Assembly (NCBI RefSeq): GCF_024679095.1
Contig: NW_026112139.1
Coordinates: 146,642-210,641 of the forward strand
Source: Eriocheir sinensis
Lineage: Eukaryota > Arthropoda > Malacostraca > Decapoda > Varunidae
DNA length: 64,000 nucleotides
Direction of reading: 5' to 3'
The position numbers and the translations under genes were made by a program. Below the pieces are notes generated by a model, which was given only the letters and a program-made list of their open reading frames with translations, was not told where the DNA came from and did not search any database. This document shows positions 33,774 through 46,440 of the stretch, piece after piece (positions within the stretch are counted from its first letter, which is position 1; every line of letters begins with the position of its first letter).

Positions 33774-34261
33774 CCCGTGGGCTTCGGCTATGGGAAAGCC
33801 CAGAAGTGGCTGAGAAACGTCAACATTACACTGCATTTTGAGACTAAGAAAAGAGCATGGAACGTACATCAGAGTACTCCTCTCATAACCATAAAGCTGT
33901 TAAAATTATTTACTTTTACTCAAACTCCATTCTTTTTGGGTGGTGTTTGCTACAAAATAAACAGTCTTGTGACGCGTGACATCTAGCCGAGAGTAGCTTG
34001 TTGTCCACTTCAGAGAATTTGACAAGTGGTTACTGTGTGGTTAGCGAATTCAGTCTGCCTTGACCTTACAGCACCACCTATGATAAAAAAGCCCATCTCA
34101 AGATCACTCACCCACCATTGTGACCCAGGGCGTGTAAGGTGGGTTGCTCTACGCCACCACCGCCTAGAATTATGGGTTTTATGGTGAGCCCTTTTTAGGG
34201 TCCACGGCGCTACAACAACGACTAGTGAAAGCTCGGAAAAGGGTCTGCCGACGTTCTCGGG
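33774..34261 (+). mobile_element. piggyBac-type MITE, copy 2
   Basis: 488 bp, flanked by TTAA (33770-33773, 34262-34265), with the same CCCGTGGGC and CGGG ends as 11679-12174. Copies A, E and F of the Jockey-like LINE have no such element at this site; A and E keep a single TTAA, so the empty site is seen directly. Confidence 0.92.
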
Positions 34262-34965
34262 TTAATAGCACCAGAACAAGCATGATTAAACCAAGGCTTT
34301 CAGCATGAAGAGTAGAGAAAGAACGTGGAATGTATGCCTCCATTCCAGAGACAATCACCTCTGTGATGCACTGGGCACACACAGAGGGGTCTCTCTCCTG
34401 GAAGCAGTAATCATTCCACTGGAAATCGGAAAAAGTACATCCCCAGGCCGTTCCACCAAGCTGAAGCTAAATGCCAGAAGCATCGCCTCTTCGGTGGGGT
34501 AAGACGGGCCGTTTAGTGTGGCCCCACTGAATCAATCTGCTGGTCATGTGCTGGCTACAGCCATGCAACAGCTAGTCAAGCTGTCACTGCCGGGTGGGCA
34601 ATCGCAGTGGTCCAGCGGTCGCCGTTAAACTCCTTGCAGTGGCTGCGTATACTTTCTTATCACCCCTGGTTGGGCTCCGTGGTGGATGGGGGTGTGGGGA
34701 AGTGAAAGACCCCCCCCCCCGGGTATGGGGCAGTTTAAGTGCTCCGACCTGCCTCCCTCCCTGACACCATCCTCTCTCATCACCACCTTTGAGCCTTTCA
34801 CGATTCCTGGTGGTGCTTCTGGGAAGTCCCTACCGCCTAGAGTGTTTGCCCAAGACAGGTGCGTGTGACCAAAAGTTCCACGGAATAATTCAATGAGTTC
34901 ACGTAAACCTGGGGGCTCCTCAGTTTCCCAAATAGAAGTTATAGCTTGCACATCAGGGTAGGCGG

Positions 34966-34977
34966 TGGCCGAACTGG
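34966..34977 (+). promoter_or_regulatory. SINE polymerase III A-box
   Basis: TGGCCGAACTGG fits the tRNA A-box pattern TRGCnnAGYnGG, 42 bp before the B-box. Confidence 0.75.
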
Positions 34978-35018
34978 TAGCGTACTGGGCCCACATTCAC
35001 CGCGTGATGGACGACGCG

Positions 35019-35029
35019 GGTTCGAATCC
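35019..35029 (+). promoter_or_regulatory. SINE polymerase III B-box
   Basis: GGTTCGAATCC is an exact B-box (GGTTCGAnTCC). Confidence 0.9.
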
Positions 35030-35346
35030 CCACGCTACCACTCGGATTTTTCAGTCACCGCCGAGTGGCTTAAAACTACCCACATGCTGTCCTGCAGACC
35101 ACCCATCAACCCGGACTCTAGAGGAAGCCGTCCAAGCGAATCAAGAACGAGTTCCGGGGGGCAGCATGAGCCAATGCAAGATGGCGCCACTATAAACACT
35201 CGCCTGCGCCAGAACGGGCTGGGCCGACCATCAGGCCCCACCTGGAAGAAGCCTTGGGCCGACCATCAGGCCCCACCTGGAAGAAGCCTTGGGCCGACCA
35301 TCAGGCCCCACCGGGAAGATGCCTACCGGCGCAATAGGCAACAACG

Positions 35347-35350
<4 letters not shown>

Positions 35351-35437
<87 letters not shown>
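35351..35437 (+). repeat. (TA)n microsatellite at SINE tail
   Basis: TA array that continues directly from the SINE A-run. Confidence 0.97.
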
Positions 35438-35440
<3 letters not shown>

Positions 35441-38400
35441 CCTGTTTCATTTCATAAATACATTTTTGGCAAGTCTGTGGCTGGCTACTCGATAAATAAC
35501 TTCGATATTTTTGAAGGACACCGTTCTCTGGTCATGGCTTGTGGCCGTGAGCCCAAGATCAAGATGTTCCTCCCACAACTCCAAGTCTGACTATAAGGCC
35601 CGCTTCATCTAACGAGACGCCTGCTGATGATCGCAGTGAGCCCCATCAACAGAAGTGCACTCGCAGCGAGGAGTCCCTCGAAGAAACACCTCCTGCTAAA
35701 GTGCCTTCTCCAGCGTCTGCTTCGGGGTCGCTGGAAGAACCCCGAGTACCGGCTCCGGCCGCCACCCCTCCACCAGTGGCCCCGGCTGATCATCAGCCGG
35801 TGACCGCTGTTGCTCAAGGTCACGGTGCGGTGCTGCCGGCGCTCGTCCCTCGCCTCCGCACAGTCTGTGCCGGAGGCTCCACCCATCATCCTCACTTGCC
35901 GCTGCGTCAGGTGGTGGAAGGTTGGGGCAGGGTGAGTAAGCCGCCGGCGGAGTAAGAGGCCGGGGAAACTTACGCGTTCCCGACCTGTCATATCGGCCTT
36001 CTGGCAGATAAAGAAAACGCTAGCGCTGGGTTCAACACTCCAGCGAAAGCCCGGTGCTAACACAGGGAGATCTCTCTCCGGGTTCGCCCTGAAAAAAAAA
36101 AAAAAAATAAACAAATAAAATTCAAGATCCTACAGTGGAACTGCCGTGGGTTGCGAAGAAGCTGGGAGGAACATCACCTGCTCATTAAAGACTCCCAGTC
36201 ACAGTGTCTCTGCCTCCAAGAGGCACTGTTAGGAGCGTACTGTCATCCTCTCCGACGCAATTACAGTGCCATATACTCCAGCAGATCCCACAAGCTCCCT
36301 CGGGAGGTACGTGTCTCCTCATCTCCAACGACATCGCACACACTCCGCTATCACTTAACCCTCCATCATCTCCCACCCGGTACACCAGTCAGTCACTCCT
36401 GACACTCGTGCGCCAATTGCTCTCACCCTTCCTAATAGTTGGCGACTTCAGTAGTCGCCATATACTATGGGAGGATACCACCACCAACGCAAAAGGAGTC
36501 ACTGTTACAACTGTAATACAAGTCCTAGACCTCTGCATATTTAACACCGGTCACCCAACACAGTACCATATGCAAACTGACACACGGTCAGTTATTGACC
36601 TCTCACTCGGTTCCCTCGACGCATACCTCGAATTCAGGTGGGAAATATCTACATGGCAGCGACCACTACCAAATTTCCATCTCCCTTTCCACTTTCCAAC
36701 CGTCACTTCGATTACCGCGTTGGAAATTGGATCGAGCGGACTGGGAGCATTTACGGACCGTGGCTAACACGGAGACATCAACTGATGACTTTGACACAAC
36801 CGAGGATGCAGTTACCTTTCTTGCGGTGCACATTCACCGGGCTGGAGAACTCACAATCCTACAGACAACGGGACATGCATCACGTCGGCCTTTGCAATGG
36901 TGGTCGGACGAGTGCAAGCAGGCAGTGGCTTGCTGTCGCCGGGCTGCTACAAAAGGTATAGGACAGAGTTGAACCAAATTGCATATAAGAGAGCAAGAGC
37001 ACATGCACGCCGGACTCTGAACGAAGCACGACGATCTACATGTGTTTGTTAAGTAGCTTATCTTAACTCACAAACACAAATCACACAAGTGTGGAAGAGG
37101 GTACACAAAATAGCTGGAAACTTTTCAATAAGCCTGCACTTAAGATCTATAATAACATAATATCAGGGAGCGCTGAAGTCGCCAACGTCATAGCCAGTGC
37201 ATTTGCTGCTGTGTCTCAGCGCGGCTCTAGACCTCCCGCACTACGCCGACTTACGACACAACATGGAGATATGGGATACTGAAACAGCTCCATGACTTTG
37301 GTCTCCGTGGACGGATGCCACAGTTTATTAAAGTGTTTCTTTTAGATCGTGTTTTCAAATTCAGAGTCGGCACCTCCTCATCAACACCCTATGAACAGCA
37401 GGAAGGAGTTCCCAAGGAAGCGTTTTGAGTGTCACCTTTTTTATGTAGGCCTGAATGGCATTACAACGTTGCTCCCTGAGGGGGTGTCATCCTCCCTCTA
37501 CGTCGACGACCTAACAATCTAGTTCTCGGCGACTCGGATGTCCACCGCAAAGCGAAGACTACAAAACGCCATCGACAGGACATCCAGATGGGCGGAGAAA
37601 CATGGCTTCCGATTCTCACCATCCAAGTCGGTTGCCATGCCCTTTTGCCGCCTGATAGGCCACCATCCAGACCCTGAACTCATCATGCGCGGTTCACGTA
37701 TACCTGTTGTGGAATAACACAAGTTCTTGGGGCTTGTGTTCGACAGGCGCCTCACATGGCTCCCACACCTAAAAGGCTTAAATAACGAAGTTCATGAGAT
37801 CGTTCGATATCTTTCGTGTCCTGTCGTGCACTTCATGGGGCGCTGACTGCACAATAATCCTACGCCTTTACCAGGCACTCATTGGGTAGAGACAGTCCTA
37901 GGGCTGCGAATTATACACGTCGGCAACATTTGCCCACCTCCGCAGACTTGATGCATCAACAGGTGTTTTTGAATCATCCCCCATATCAAGTATTTTTAGT
38001 CGACGCAGGAGTGCCATCTTTAGACTTGCAGAGAGACGGACATCTAATCAAGTACTGGTACAGACTACAACGCCAACCTGTCAACCCTGCCTACACCGTT
38101 GCCATAGACACTAATGTATATATAAATATAGAAACAAGCCTATCCTACCTCGCCACTTTAGTTTCCGTGTCAGGAATGTCATTGGGGACCTATCACTACC
38201 ATAGTTCCCAATAGCAGTTTACCAGGTACCCAACTTCAAACCGTTGTAATTCCCTTACACTCATTTCTTCCGGTATTTTAACTTTAACAAACAAGCATAT
38301 CAACGGCAACTGCTTGATAGCTTTTCCTGTCCCACACAGCTAGTCACGCCACCTCTGTACCAGTATACATGGACGGCTCCAAATCTAATGCTGGCGTTGG

Positions 38401-38796
38401 ATATGGAGCTGTCTTTCCAGATATTTGCCTGCTATCGCCTCAATTTTTACCGCAGAGCTATCTGCCATTCTTTTAGCAATTTGCTTCATTTTCACTCAAC
38501 CTGTTGATACGTATACAGTACACTCTGACTCACAGGCAGCCTTGACTGCAATAGAATATTTTAGGAGAACCCGCACTATCATTTTAGATATTTTCAGCTG
38601 GCCAGTTTTAGGAAAACAGCGTGGGCATCAAGTGACCTTCTGCTGGTACCTGCCCACGTCTCCGATGAGGTGCACGGGCCGCTGCTTCTCATCCAACCTC
38701 ACAGTGCCCTCTTACACTTCGGGACTTACATCCCACCGTGCGATCTGCACTCAGGAGTGTGTGGCAGCGCAGATGGGCTGCTGTAATTGCCACGAC

Positions 38797-41501
38797 AAAG
38801 AACACAAAGAAACACAAAGGAAGAACAAACAACAGCAGACCTGCTGGTCCTTACGAGGCTGTTTGTGACAAGCTACACTAACTATCTTATCAAAGGTGGA
38901 AGATGTAGGACAGCAAAGGCGAAGGTTCCTCCCATCCCCCCATCCCTCCAGCCAAAGCTGGCAGGAAAGGACAAAAGAACCATGCAGCATGGAAAAACTG
39001 CATGGAAATTATGTAGGAAAGAGGAAAGAACTACCATTACTGCTACCACTAGCCGGGCGATAAAAACGGACAAGGACACCAGTATTCGAAAGAAGTTAAC
39101 GTTATTATGACAATGAGTAATATCTTAGTTGTTGGGTGGATTTAAAATACTTGTCTAATCTATTCTTGAAGGCCGTAACTGTTGCACTATCAACGACATC
39201 ACAGCGTAGAGAGTTCAAACATTAACAACTCGATTGAAGAAGAACTGTTTAGCTTCGTGCGACGAGAATCTTTAACCACTTATCTTCAAATTGTGATTTC
39301 TTCTTGTTCTATTTGATCGATCAATTGTAAAGTAATCTTCCGCATTGATATCACTGAATCCTTTAAACATTTTAAACACTTCTATTAGATCGCCTCGCAT
39401 TCTTCGTTTTGATAGGCTGAATAAATTTACTTCTTTAAGCCTTTGTTCATATGACAAATTTCTCAACCTAGGAATCATCTTTGTTACTCTACGTTGAACC
39501 CGTTCCAACTTTTCTATGTCTTTTCTGTAATAGAGAGACCAAAACTGTACACAGTACTCTAGACGAGGTCGAACCAACGAATTATACAGTTTTAATATTA
39601 CTTTTTTCCGATTTATTAATAAAGACTCGTCCGATGAAGCCAACCAATTTGTTTGCAGGTTTAACTACCTCTGAACAATGCTGACCGGGCTTTAAATCGC
39701 TTGATATAGTGATTCCAAGATCCTTTTCTTTACTTACTGCAGAAAGTTGTTGGCAGTTCATTACGTACCGAACGCGATTGTTATTTTTTCCGATGTGCAA
39801 CACTTCACATTTGTCAACGTTAAATTTAATTTGCCATTGATTGGCCCAACGTGCAAGTCGATTTAGATCTGATTGTAAAGCTTCGTCGAGCGTCGCAGTT
39901 ACTTTACTAGCAATTTTTGTGTCATCAGCAAATTTTGATACTTTGCAAGTGAGCCCATCATCGATATCATTAACATAAATTAAGAAGAGCATGGGGCCAA
40001 GCACTGATCCTTGAGGTACGCCGCTTCTGACATCGAGCCAGTTAGATGTAATACCGTTTAGAACTACTCTCTGTTTCCGATCAGAGAGCCAGTCCTAAAC
40101 CAATTGTGAATGTTACCGAGATACCGTGCGCCAATAGTTTGCTGAGCAATCGTTGGTGGGGGACCTTATCAAATGCCTTTTGAAAATACAGATATATGAT
40201 ATCTACTGATCTGCTTTCATCGAACACCTCAAAATTATAATGAAAAAATCAAGTAAATTAGTTAAACACGAACGTTTAATACGGAAGCCATGTTGCGAAT
40301 TATTTTCTTCGAAGAATTACACCATATTCTCGCAAATGATTGTCTCCATTAACTTACAAATAATCGATGTCAGGCTAATTGGTCGATAGTTTCCTGGATG
40401 AGACTTGTCCCCCTTTTTGAAAATTGGTGTGACACTTGCTAGTTTCCAATCCGACGGAACATTTCAAGTTGTTAAAGATTTATTGAATATGATGGAGAGC
40501 GGTTTACAAATTTGATGTTTGATTTCTTTTAAGACCCTAGGGGTAATTTTGTCTGGACCAGGAGTTTTGCTTACTTTAATCTTTTCAATTGTGCGTAAAA
40601 TGTCACTTTCTAAACTGAGCACGCCACTTAACATCTTTTCGGTCCTTCTAACCTCCGGCGGTTGAGGTGATAAACAATCTTCGTCGGTAAAACGGATGCG
40701 AAAAAGTTATTTAGGATTGTAGCCATTTTATTTTCATCGTTCGTGTGGTTACCATTATCATTAGCAAGCGGTCCGATACCATAAGTGAGTGACCTTTTAT
40801 TATTACATAGCTAAAAAATCTTTATGATTAGATTTACTCGTTTCCGCTATATATTATTCAAGATTTTTCTTGCTTCGTTTTATTAAGTTCTTGGTTTCGC
40901 GGCGAATTCTGTCCAACTTTAGTTTGTCAGCCTCACTCTGAGTTGATATGCATCTACTGTATACGCGTTTCTTAAGAGATAGGCTATTTTGAATTTCGTT
41001 ATTCCACCATTTGGGTTTCTTCTCAAAAGATGAACGTCTGTTACGATAAGGTACGCATATGCTTATGGCATTGTTCAATATTGTGGTGAAGACCCCCTAA
41101 GATTTATGAATATCTGTTTCCGCCGAGATTTCAGTCCAGTCAGAATTATTTAGAATTGATCGGAGTCTTACGGAATTCTCTCTCTGATAATCATGCACCT
41201 TTTCTTTACTAGAAGTTACTTTACTTTCTTTCATATTGATGCTGAATGTGATTGTTCGTTGATCGCTAGAACTAAAAATTGGACCAACATTTACTTCGTT
41301 AACTAGATCAGCTGTTGTTGAAAAGATAAGGTCAAGTGTATTACTTTCCCGAGTCGGTTTTTGAACGTGTTGATGTAAATCACTTTCTATTAAATTTGTG
41401 TACAGGTCGAGCCCTGTATGACAGTTCAACGGTTCACCCCATCTTTTCACTGGCAAGTTAAAGTTCCCAACAATTACTGCCTCACAACTGCGATGGGAAG
41501 T
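38797..41501 (-). mobile_element. CR1-like LINE, 5' truncated, with target duplication
   Basis: A 2,705-bp minus-strand insertion flanked by CACGAC (38791-38796, 41502-41507). Its 3' end has TTTGTGTTCTTTGTG-like short repeats at the insertion point, as CR1-group LINEs do, and its 5' end stops within the endonuclease. It lies inside the I-clade LINE and is therefore younger than it. Confidence 0.88.
39135..41500 (-). pseudogene. CR1-like endonuclease and reverse transcriptase
   Basis: In minus order: endonuclease pieces with CEAVIVGNFNLP (GDFN expected) and SSDQRTITF (SDH region), 41097-41552; linker with WWNNEIQNSLSLKKRVYS, 40854-41078; RT palm with PGPDKITPRVLK and GVPQGSVLGPM; the catalytic loop intact as SKFADDTKI (about 39930); GLTCKVS and KDLGITISSDLK; thumb NSLVRPRLEYCVQFWS and RVQRRVTKMIPRLRNLSYEQRL (39272-39643). 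The tail FNRVVNV, then VTAFKNRLDKYF, ends near 39135. Frameshifts and stops occur near 39650, 40100 and 41090. Confidence 0.85.
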
Positions 41502-42070
41502 CACGACCAGGGCTGTGCGTCCCTGGTCATATTCCCATAATTGGATTCGCAAGGGAGACTGCTCTGACCGCCTTATACTTCCTCATGTCCCGGGAGTTAA
41601 GCCCTACTGTGATGACTGTTTGGTCCCCCTAAATGTCCGGCACTTGCTGGTCGAGTGCCCCAGTCTGGGGGACCTGCGTGAGCGGTACCTCCCCCGGTGT
41701 CGGGGTGGAGATGGGAGCTTCTGTCTCTCCCTGGTGCTGGGGAGAAGGCATTCTCCTCAGGACCTGATGTTCTTGGCTTCCTAAAGGAGGCTGGCATCCT
41801 CAACTTCCTGTAGGTTTCAATTGACTTTTATCGTTGTTTTTATCTTGTATTTTATTTTTAACCGGTTGTATATAGTTATATTAGTTTATTTTTATAACTT
41901 TAAAATTCTTAAGCGGTTTTATATAGTTTTATTGGTGCTGGTTTTTTTAATGTTTTAATTTACCGGTTTGAAAGTTTTAAAATACAAGTCAGTTTAAATG
42001 CACTAGATCCGGCGCCATATGACCCCGCAGTTGCGGCAAGATATAACGCCCCAGTCATCATCATCATCAC

Positions 42071-42540
42071 CAAAATACAGACCTCAGGGAGAGGCAAAAA
42101 TAAAGATTAACCAGAGAACTACACTTAACTCGTTTTGGTGAGGGATGCAATTTTTGTGATATTTTCAATGTGATAATCATCCCACCATAATAATTATTTT
42201 ATTGCAAATAACAATTTGATTATATGAAAAATTAGTTAAATGGTAATAAGTTACTATTTTTGTGGAAATAGGTTAATATTTTTGCTGTGATTGGTTATCT
42301 AGTTAATAGCATTAAGTTATTATATTTAGAGATCAACAAAATAGTCTAAACAAAAATCAGAATTGAGAAAACTGCAACAAATGGTTACAAAGAGTAATGA
42401 ATAGCACATGATGGTCTCTAGTGTCAACCACTGGTATGGGTTTTGTTAATTATGGATACTTGCACTTGTGAAAATTTCATGGGATTAATAATTAATTGTT
42501 TGAAGGAACATACTTAATAGACTTCCACTAATTAACTACT
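42071..42540. other. Non-coding AT-rich stretch
   Basis: Nothing recognised between the I-clade LINE 3' end and the Harbinger-like gene. It may be an intron or 5' flank of the latter. Confidence 0.4.
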
Positions 42541-43081
42541 GAAACTACTTGCCCAGTTTTCTCTAACAACAGGCATTTCACGGACTAGTGTCAGCCGTAT
42601 CCTCAGCATTGTGAGTGAGGTCCTCAGTGAGAAAGCATTGCAGGAAATTAGTATGCCTGCCTCAGCAGAGCAAAAGCAGATGCGGCACGTGATTTGGGGA
42701 GGATTGCACACTTCCCAAGAGTCATTGGGGTTATTGACTCTAAGAATATATCTTTGTCCAAATGTATTTATCAGACCATAATTTTGCTTTCATTATGGTT
42801 GAAATATATGTAAGGTTACTTCCCTATGAATTTCATAGAATAAGTTTAAATATATAAAATATCCATATTCACAGGCATACATTTGACATCAGATGTCCCA
42901 AGCAGGACGAATATAACTGTGAACAGCAAGAAATTTCCCCTGAATATGCAGGTTGTTTTCAATGATGATGGCATAATTATGATTTATTGTCCCAGATTCC
43001 AAGGTAATACCATATTTGAATTTATTCCTGTGATTAATAGAGCATAAATTCATGAATTAGCTAGATTTAAATAAGTTTTTT

Positions 43082-43428
43082 TTTTTTTTTTTTACGTTGA
43101 TTGCCTATTGCGCCGTAGGCATCTTCCAGTGGGGCCTGATGGTCGGAGCTTCTTCAGGTGGGGCCTGATGGTGCGTAGCCCGTTCTGGCGCAGGCGAGTG
43201 TTTATAGGTAAGCCATCTTGCATTGGCTCATACGCCCCCCGGAACTCGTTCTTGATTCCTTGGACGGCTTCCTCTAGAGTCCAGGTTGATGGGTGGTCTT
43301 CAGGACAGCATGTGGGTAGTTTTAAGCCACTCGGCGGTGACTGAAAAATCCAGTGGTAGCGTGGGATTCAGACCCGTCGTCCATCACGCGGTGAATGTGG
43401 GTACCACCTACGCCACCGCCTACTAGAT
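43082..43428 (-). mobile_element. tRNA-derived SINE, second copy
   Basis: Reverse-complement copy of the 34957 SINE with its poly-A tail at 43078-43095. The internal GGCCCCAC unit is present twice rather than three times. The B-box region is altered (GTTCGAA changed to a GTCTGAATC-like form). It lies in intron 2 of the Harbinger-like gene. Confidence 0.85.
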
Positions 43429-43445
43429 TAAAAGATTCTGCAATG

Positions 43446-46440
43446 CAGAATGGTTCCCCCCCCCCGCCTGGGGGGGGGACCATAAATTCCCCCAGGGAGG
43501 ACTCCCCTTCTGGCTACCGACTTGAGAGGTGTCCTGATAAATCCTCGAACCTCGTCCTTATCAATTTATATAACATTCGTGGTCTTCGTTCTAATTTTTA
43601 TTCTGTGGAACACCATCTCTCCTCCTCTAAACCTCATCTACTCTTCCTCACCGAAACACAGGTTTCTGAGGCTACTGACAGCAACCTCTACTCTGTTCAC
43701 TCCTACTATCTCTATCCTAAATTTCAATCCAAAGCTGGATGTTGCGCCTACGTGCGCAACGACATCACGTGCTCTCGTTCCCACGACCTTGACTTCTGAA
43801 TTTTCCACCATCTGGCTAAGACTTCATTGTCATTCTATTACTAAATGCATCTGTGCTGTTTATCTCTCACCTAACTCTACTAACTATGTAAAATTCTTTA
43901 AATATTTGAATTCTAAGTGAACACATCTTGTCTCACTCTCCTTCGCTGAAATCTCCATCTTGGGAGATATCAATATTCACCACCAGCTTTGGCTTTCATC
44001 CTCCTTCACTGACCAGCCTGGTAAACAAGTTTATAACTATGGTCTCCTCAACGACCTAGAGCAGTTGGTTCAGCACCTACGTATTCCCGACCGTCTTGGA
44101 GACAGGCCCAACATACTAGATCTCTTCCTTACCTCTCACCCTTCTAATTACTCTGTCAAACTGTTCTCTCCGTTGGGCTCCTCCGATCACAATCTTATTT
44201 CTGCATCCTGTCCTATCGCTCCTGTACACCCTCTGGACCCACCGAAGAGGCGATGCTTCTGGCATTTCTTCAGCTCGGTGGGACGACCTGAAGATGTACT
44301 TTTCAATTTCCCGTGGAATAATTACTGCTTCAGGAGAGAGACCCTCTGTGTGTGCCCAGCGCAACTCAGAGGTGATTGTCTCTGGAATGGAAGCATACAT
44401 TCCACGTTCTTTCTCTACTCCTCCTGCTAAAAGCTTTGGTTTAATCGTGCTTGTTCTCGTGCTATTAAAGATAGAGGCAGCTCACAAAAGGTTCCAGAGC
44501 CTTCGAACTCCCGCTAACTATGGCCTTTACATTTTAGCCTGGAATCGTGCCAAATCTATTCTCCGACTTACCAAGACTTCTTTATCAAAAGAAAATGTCA
44601 ACACCTTGCTTCTTTTAATTCTTCCGTGACTTCTGGCATCTAGCCAAAATATATCCTCCAATTTCACTTCTTCCTCTTTCCTCCTCTCCTTAACCTGACG
44701 GCAGCACTGCCGTCTCATCTGTCTCTAAGGCTGAACTCTTCGCTCAAACTTTCTGTAAGAACTCCACCTTGGACGATTCTGGGCATATTCCTCCTACTCA
44801 TCCCCCCTCTGACTCCTTTACGCCTGTTATTAAGATTCTTCTAAATTATGTTTTCTATGCCCTCTCTGGCCTCAACTCTCAGAAGGGTTATGGACCTGAT
44901 GGAGTGCCTCCTATTGTCCTTAAAAACTATGCTTCCGTGGTGACACCCTGCCTGGTCAAACTCTTTCGTCTCTGCATATCAACATCTACCTTCCCTTCTT
45001 GCTGGAAGTATGCCTTTGTACAGCCTGTGCCTAAGAAGGGTGACCGTTCCAATCCCTCAAACTACCGCCCTATAGCTTTACTTTCCTGTCTATCTAAACC
45101 TTTTGAATCAATCCTTAACCGGAAGATTCAAAAGCACCTTTCCACTTCTAACCTTCTATCTGATCGCCAGTATGGCACCCGCAAGGGGCGATTTACTGGA
45201 GATCTTATTTCTCTCTTAACTGACTCTTGGTCATCCTCTCTTAGCCGTTTCGGTGAAACTTTCTCTGTTACGCTAGACATATCAAAGCCTTCGATAGAGT
45301 CTGGCACAAGTCTTTCTTTCTAAACTGCCTCATTCGGATTATATCCCTCTCTCTTTTCCTTTATCTGCAGTTTCCTTTCTGGCCGTTCTATCTCTGCGGT
45401 GGTAGACGGTCACTGTTCTTCCCCTAAACCTATCAACAGTGGTGTTACACAAGGCTCTGTTATTCATCAATGATCTTCTTTCCATAACAAACTGTCCTGT
45501 CCACTCATACGCCGACGACTCCACTTTGCATTATTCAACTTCTTTCAGTAGAAGACCCTCTCAACAGGAAGTATACGACTCAGACTGGAGGTGCAGAACG
45601 ATTAACCTCAGAACTTGCTATCATTTCCGACTGGGGCAGAAGGAACCTTGTGTCTTTGAATGCCTGAAAACTCAATTTATCCACCTATCAACTCAACACA
45701 ATCTTCCAAACACCTATCCCTATTTTCATCAACACTCAGCTATCACCATCTTCAACACTCAAACATCCTCGGTCTATCCTTAGCCCAAAATCTCAAATGG
45801 AAACTTCACATCTTCTTTCTCAAAATCAGCCTCGAGGTTGGGCGTTCTGTATCGTCTCCGCCAGTTCTTCTCCCCTGCGCAGTTGCTATTCCATATACAG
45901 GGTCTTGTCCGCCCCTCGTATGGAGTATGCATCTCACGTGTGGGGGCTCCACTAAGCTCTTCTGGACAGAGTGAGTCTAAGGCTCTTCGTCTCGCTCTCC
46001 TCCCTACTGATAGTCTTCTACCTCTTACATTCCGTCGCGATGTTGCCTCTCTTTCTATCTTCTATCGATATTTCCACGCTGACTGCTCTTCTGAACTTGC
46101 TAACTGCATGCCTCCCCCCCTCCCGCGGTCGCGCTGCACACGACTTTCTACTCATGTTCATCCCTATACTGTCCAAACCCCTTATGCAAGAGTTAAACAG
46201 CATCTTCACTCTTTCATCCCTCACGCTGGTAAACTCTGGAACAGTCTTCCTTCATCTGTATTTCCTCCTGCCTACGACTTGAACTCTTTCAAGAGAAGGG
46301 TATCAGGACACCTCTCCTCCGAAATTGACCTCTCTTTCGGCCACCTCTTATGATTTTTTTTAGTAGCAGCGAGTAGCGGGCTTTTTTTATTATTGTTTCC
46401 TTTTTTTGTGCCCTTGAGCTGCCTCCTTTGTTGTAAAAAG
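43446..46440 (+). mobile_element. Jockey-like LINE copy E (near full coding length)
   Basis: A plus-strand copy that starts at the beginning of the coding region (G/C-run then PREDSPSG) and runs to the 3' end TTGTTGTAAAAAG. It contains endonuclease and RT, but several frames. It lies entirely within intron 2 of the Harbinger-like gene, in the same orientation. It keeps the single TTAA at 44463-44466 that is occupied by a MITE in copy D. Confidence 0.88.
43450..46353 (+). pseudogene. Jockey-like endonuclease-RT, frameshifted
   Basis: Endonuclease: [16 protein letters not shown] (about 43627), [13 protein letters not shown] (GDFN changed to GDIN, about 43963) and SSDHNLIS (about 44180). RT: YGPDGVPPIVLKN (44890), KKGDRSNPSNYRPIALLSCLSK (45035), LDISKPSIESG (DISKAFDRVW frameshifted at 45285), catalytic loop YADDSTLHYS intact (45508-45540), and the C-terminal GKLWNSLPSSVFPPAYDLNSFKRR (46225-46300). 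At least seven frame changes separate these segments. Confidence 0.85.

Larger units (their letters stand above)
31737..34498 (-). mobile_element. Jockey-like LINE copy D, with two nested MITEs
   Basis: The copy runs from the C-terminal tail (31737) to within the endonuclease (34498) and lacks both the 3' UTR and the 5' end. It is interrupted at 32094-32310 and 33774-34261 by two different MITEs, each with precise target duplications. Coding pieces include DRHNGFCMGRSTGDLLALL, GGVPQGSVISPTLF and an intact catalytic loop (YADDSTLHYS), but frameshifts break the frame. Confidence 0.88.
34957..35437 (+). mobile_element. tRNA-derived SINE with (TA)n tail
   Basis: The 5' head has polymerase III A- and B-boxes. 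The body carries a 35-bp unit (GGGCCGACCATCAGGCCCCA plus ACCTGGAAGAAGCCTT) three times at about 35218-35325. The 3' end is CAACAACGT, an A-run and then (TA)n to about 35437. Related copies lie at 43082-43428 and 47171-47262. It is inserted in the 5' part of the I-clade LINE. Confidence 0.85.
36103..41784 (+). pseudogene. I-clade LINE polyprotein (EN-RT-RNase H-zinc knuckle), interrupted
   Basis: Degenerate ORF2 in several frames. The endonuclease starts with ILQWNCRGLR (about 36121) and has VGDFSSRHILW (about 36438). The RT has QLHDFGLRGRMPQFI and the catalytic loop YVDDLTI (about 37497-37520). RNase H shows YMDGSKSNAGVGYGAVF (38364-38412), the Glu of FTAELSAILLA (about 38443) and HSDSQAALTAI (about 38521). 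The C-terminus resumes after the CR1-like insertion with RPWSYSHNW and the CDDC..RHLLVECP zinc motif (41613-41670). Removing 38797-41507 (insert plus one CACGAC) joins WAAVIATT to RAVRPWSYS in frame. Other lesions remain. Confidence 0.82.
34499..42070 (+). mobile_element. I-clade (Nimb-like) LINE, interrupted twice
   Basis: A long plus-strand LINE with endonuclease, RT, RNase H and a C-terminal zinc-knuckle. The 3' UTR ends in a (TCA)n tract (42055-42070). RNase H plus a short-repeat 3' end points to the I/Nimb group. The 5' boundary is placed after Jockey copy D and is approximate. A SINE (34957-35437) sits in the probable ORF1 region and a CR1-like LINE (38797-41501) sits after RNase H. About 4.4 kb belongs to this element itself. 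Confidence 0.78.

Noticed and set aside
35019..35029. A genuine tRNA gene at the SINE head
   Set aside because: A- and B-boxes are present but the sequence does not form a full cloverleaf with acceptor stem, and it continues into a known-type SINE body.
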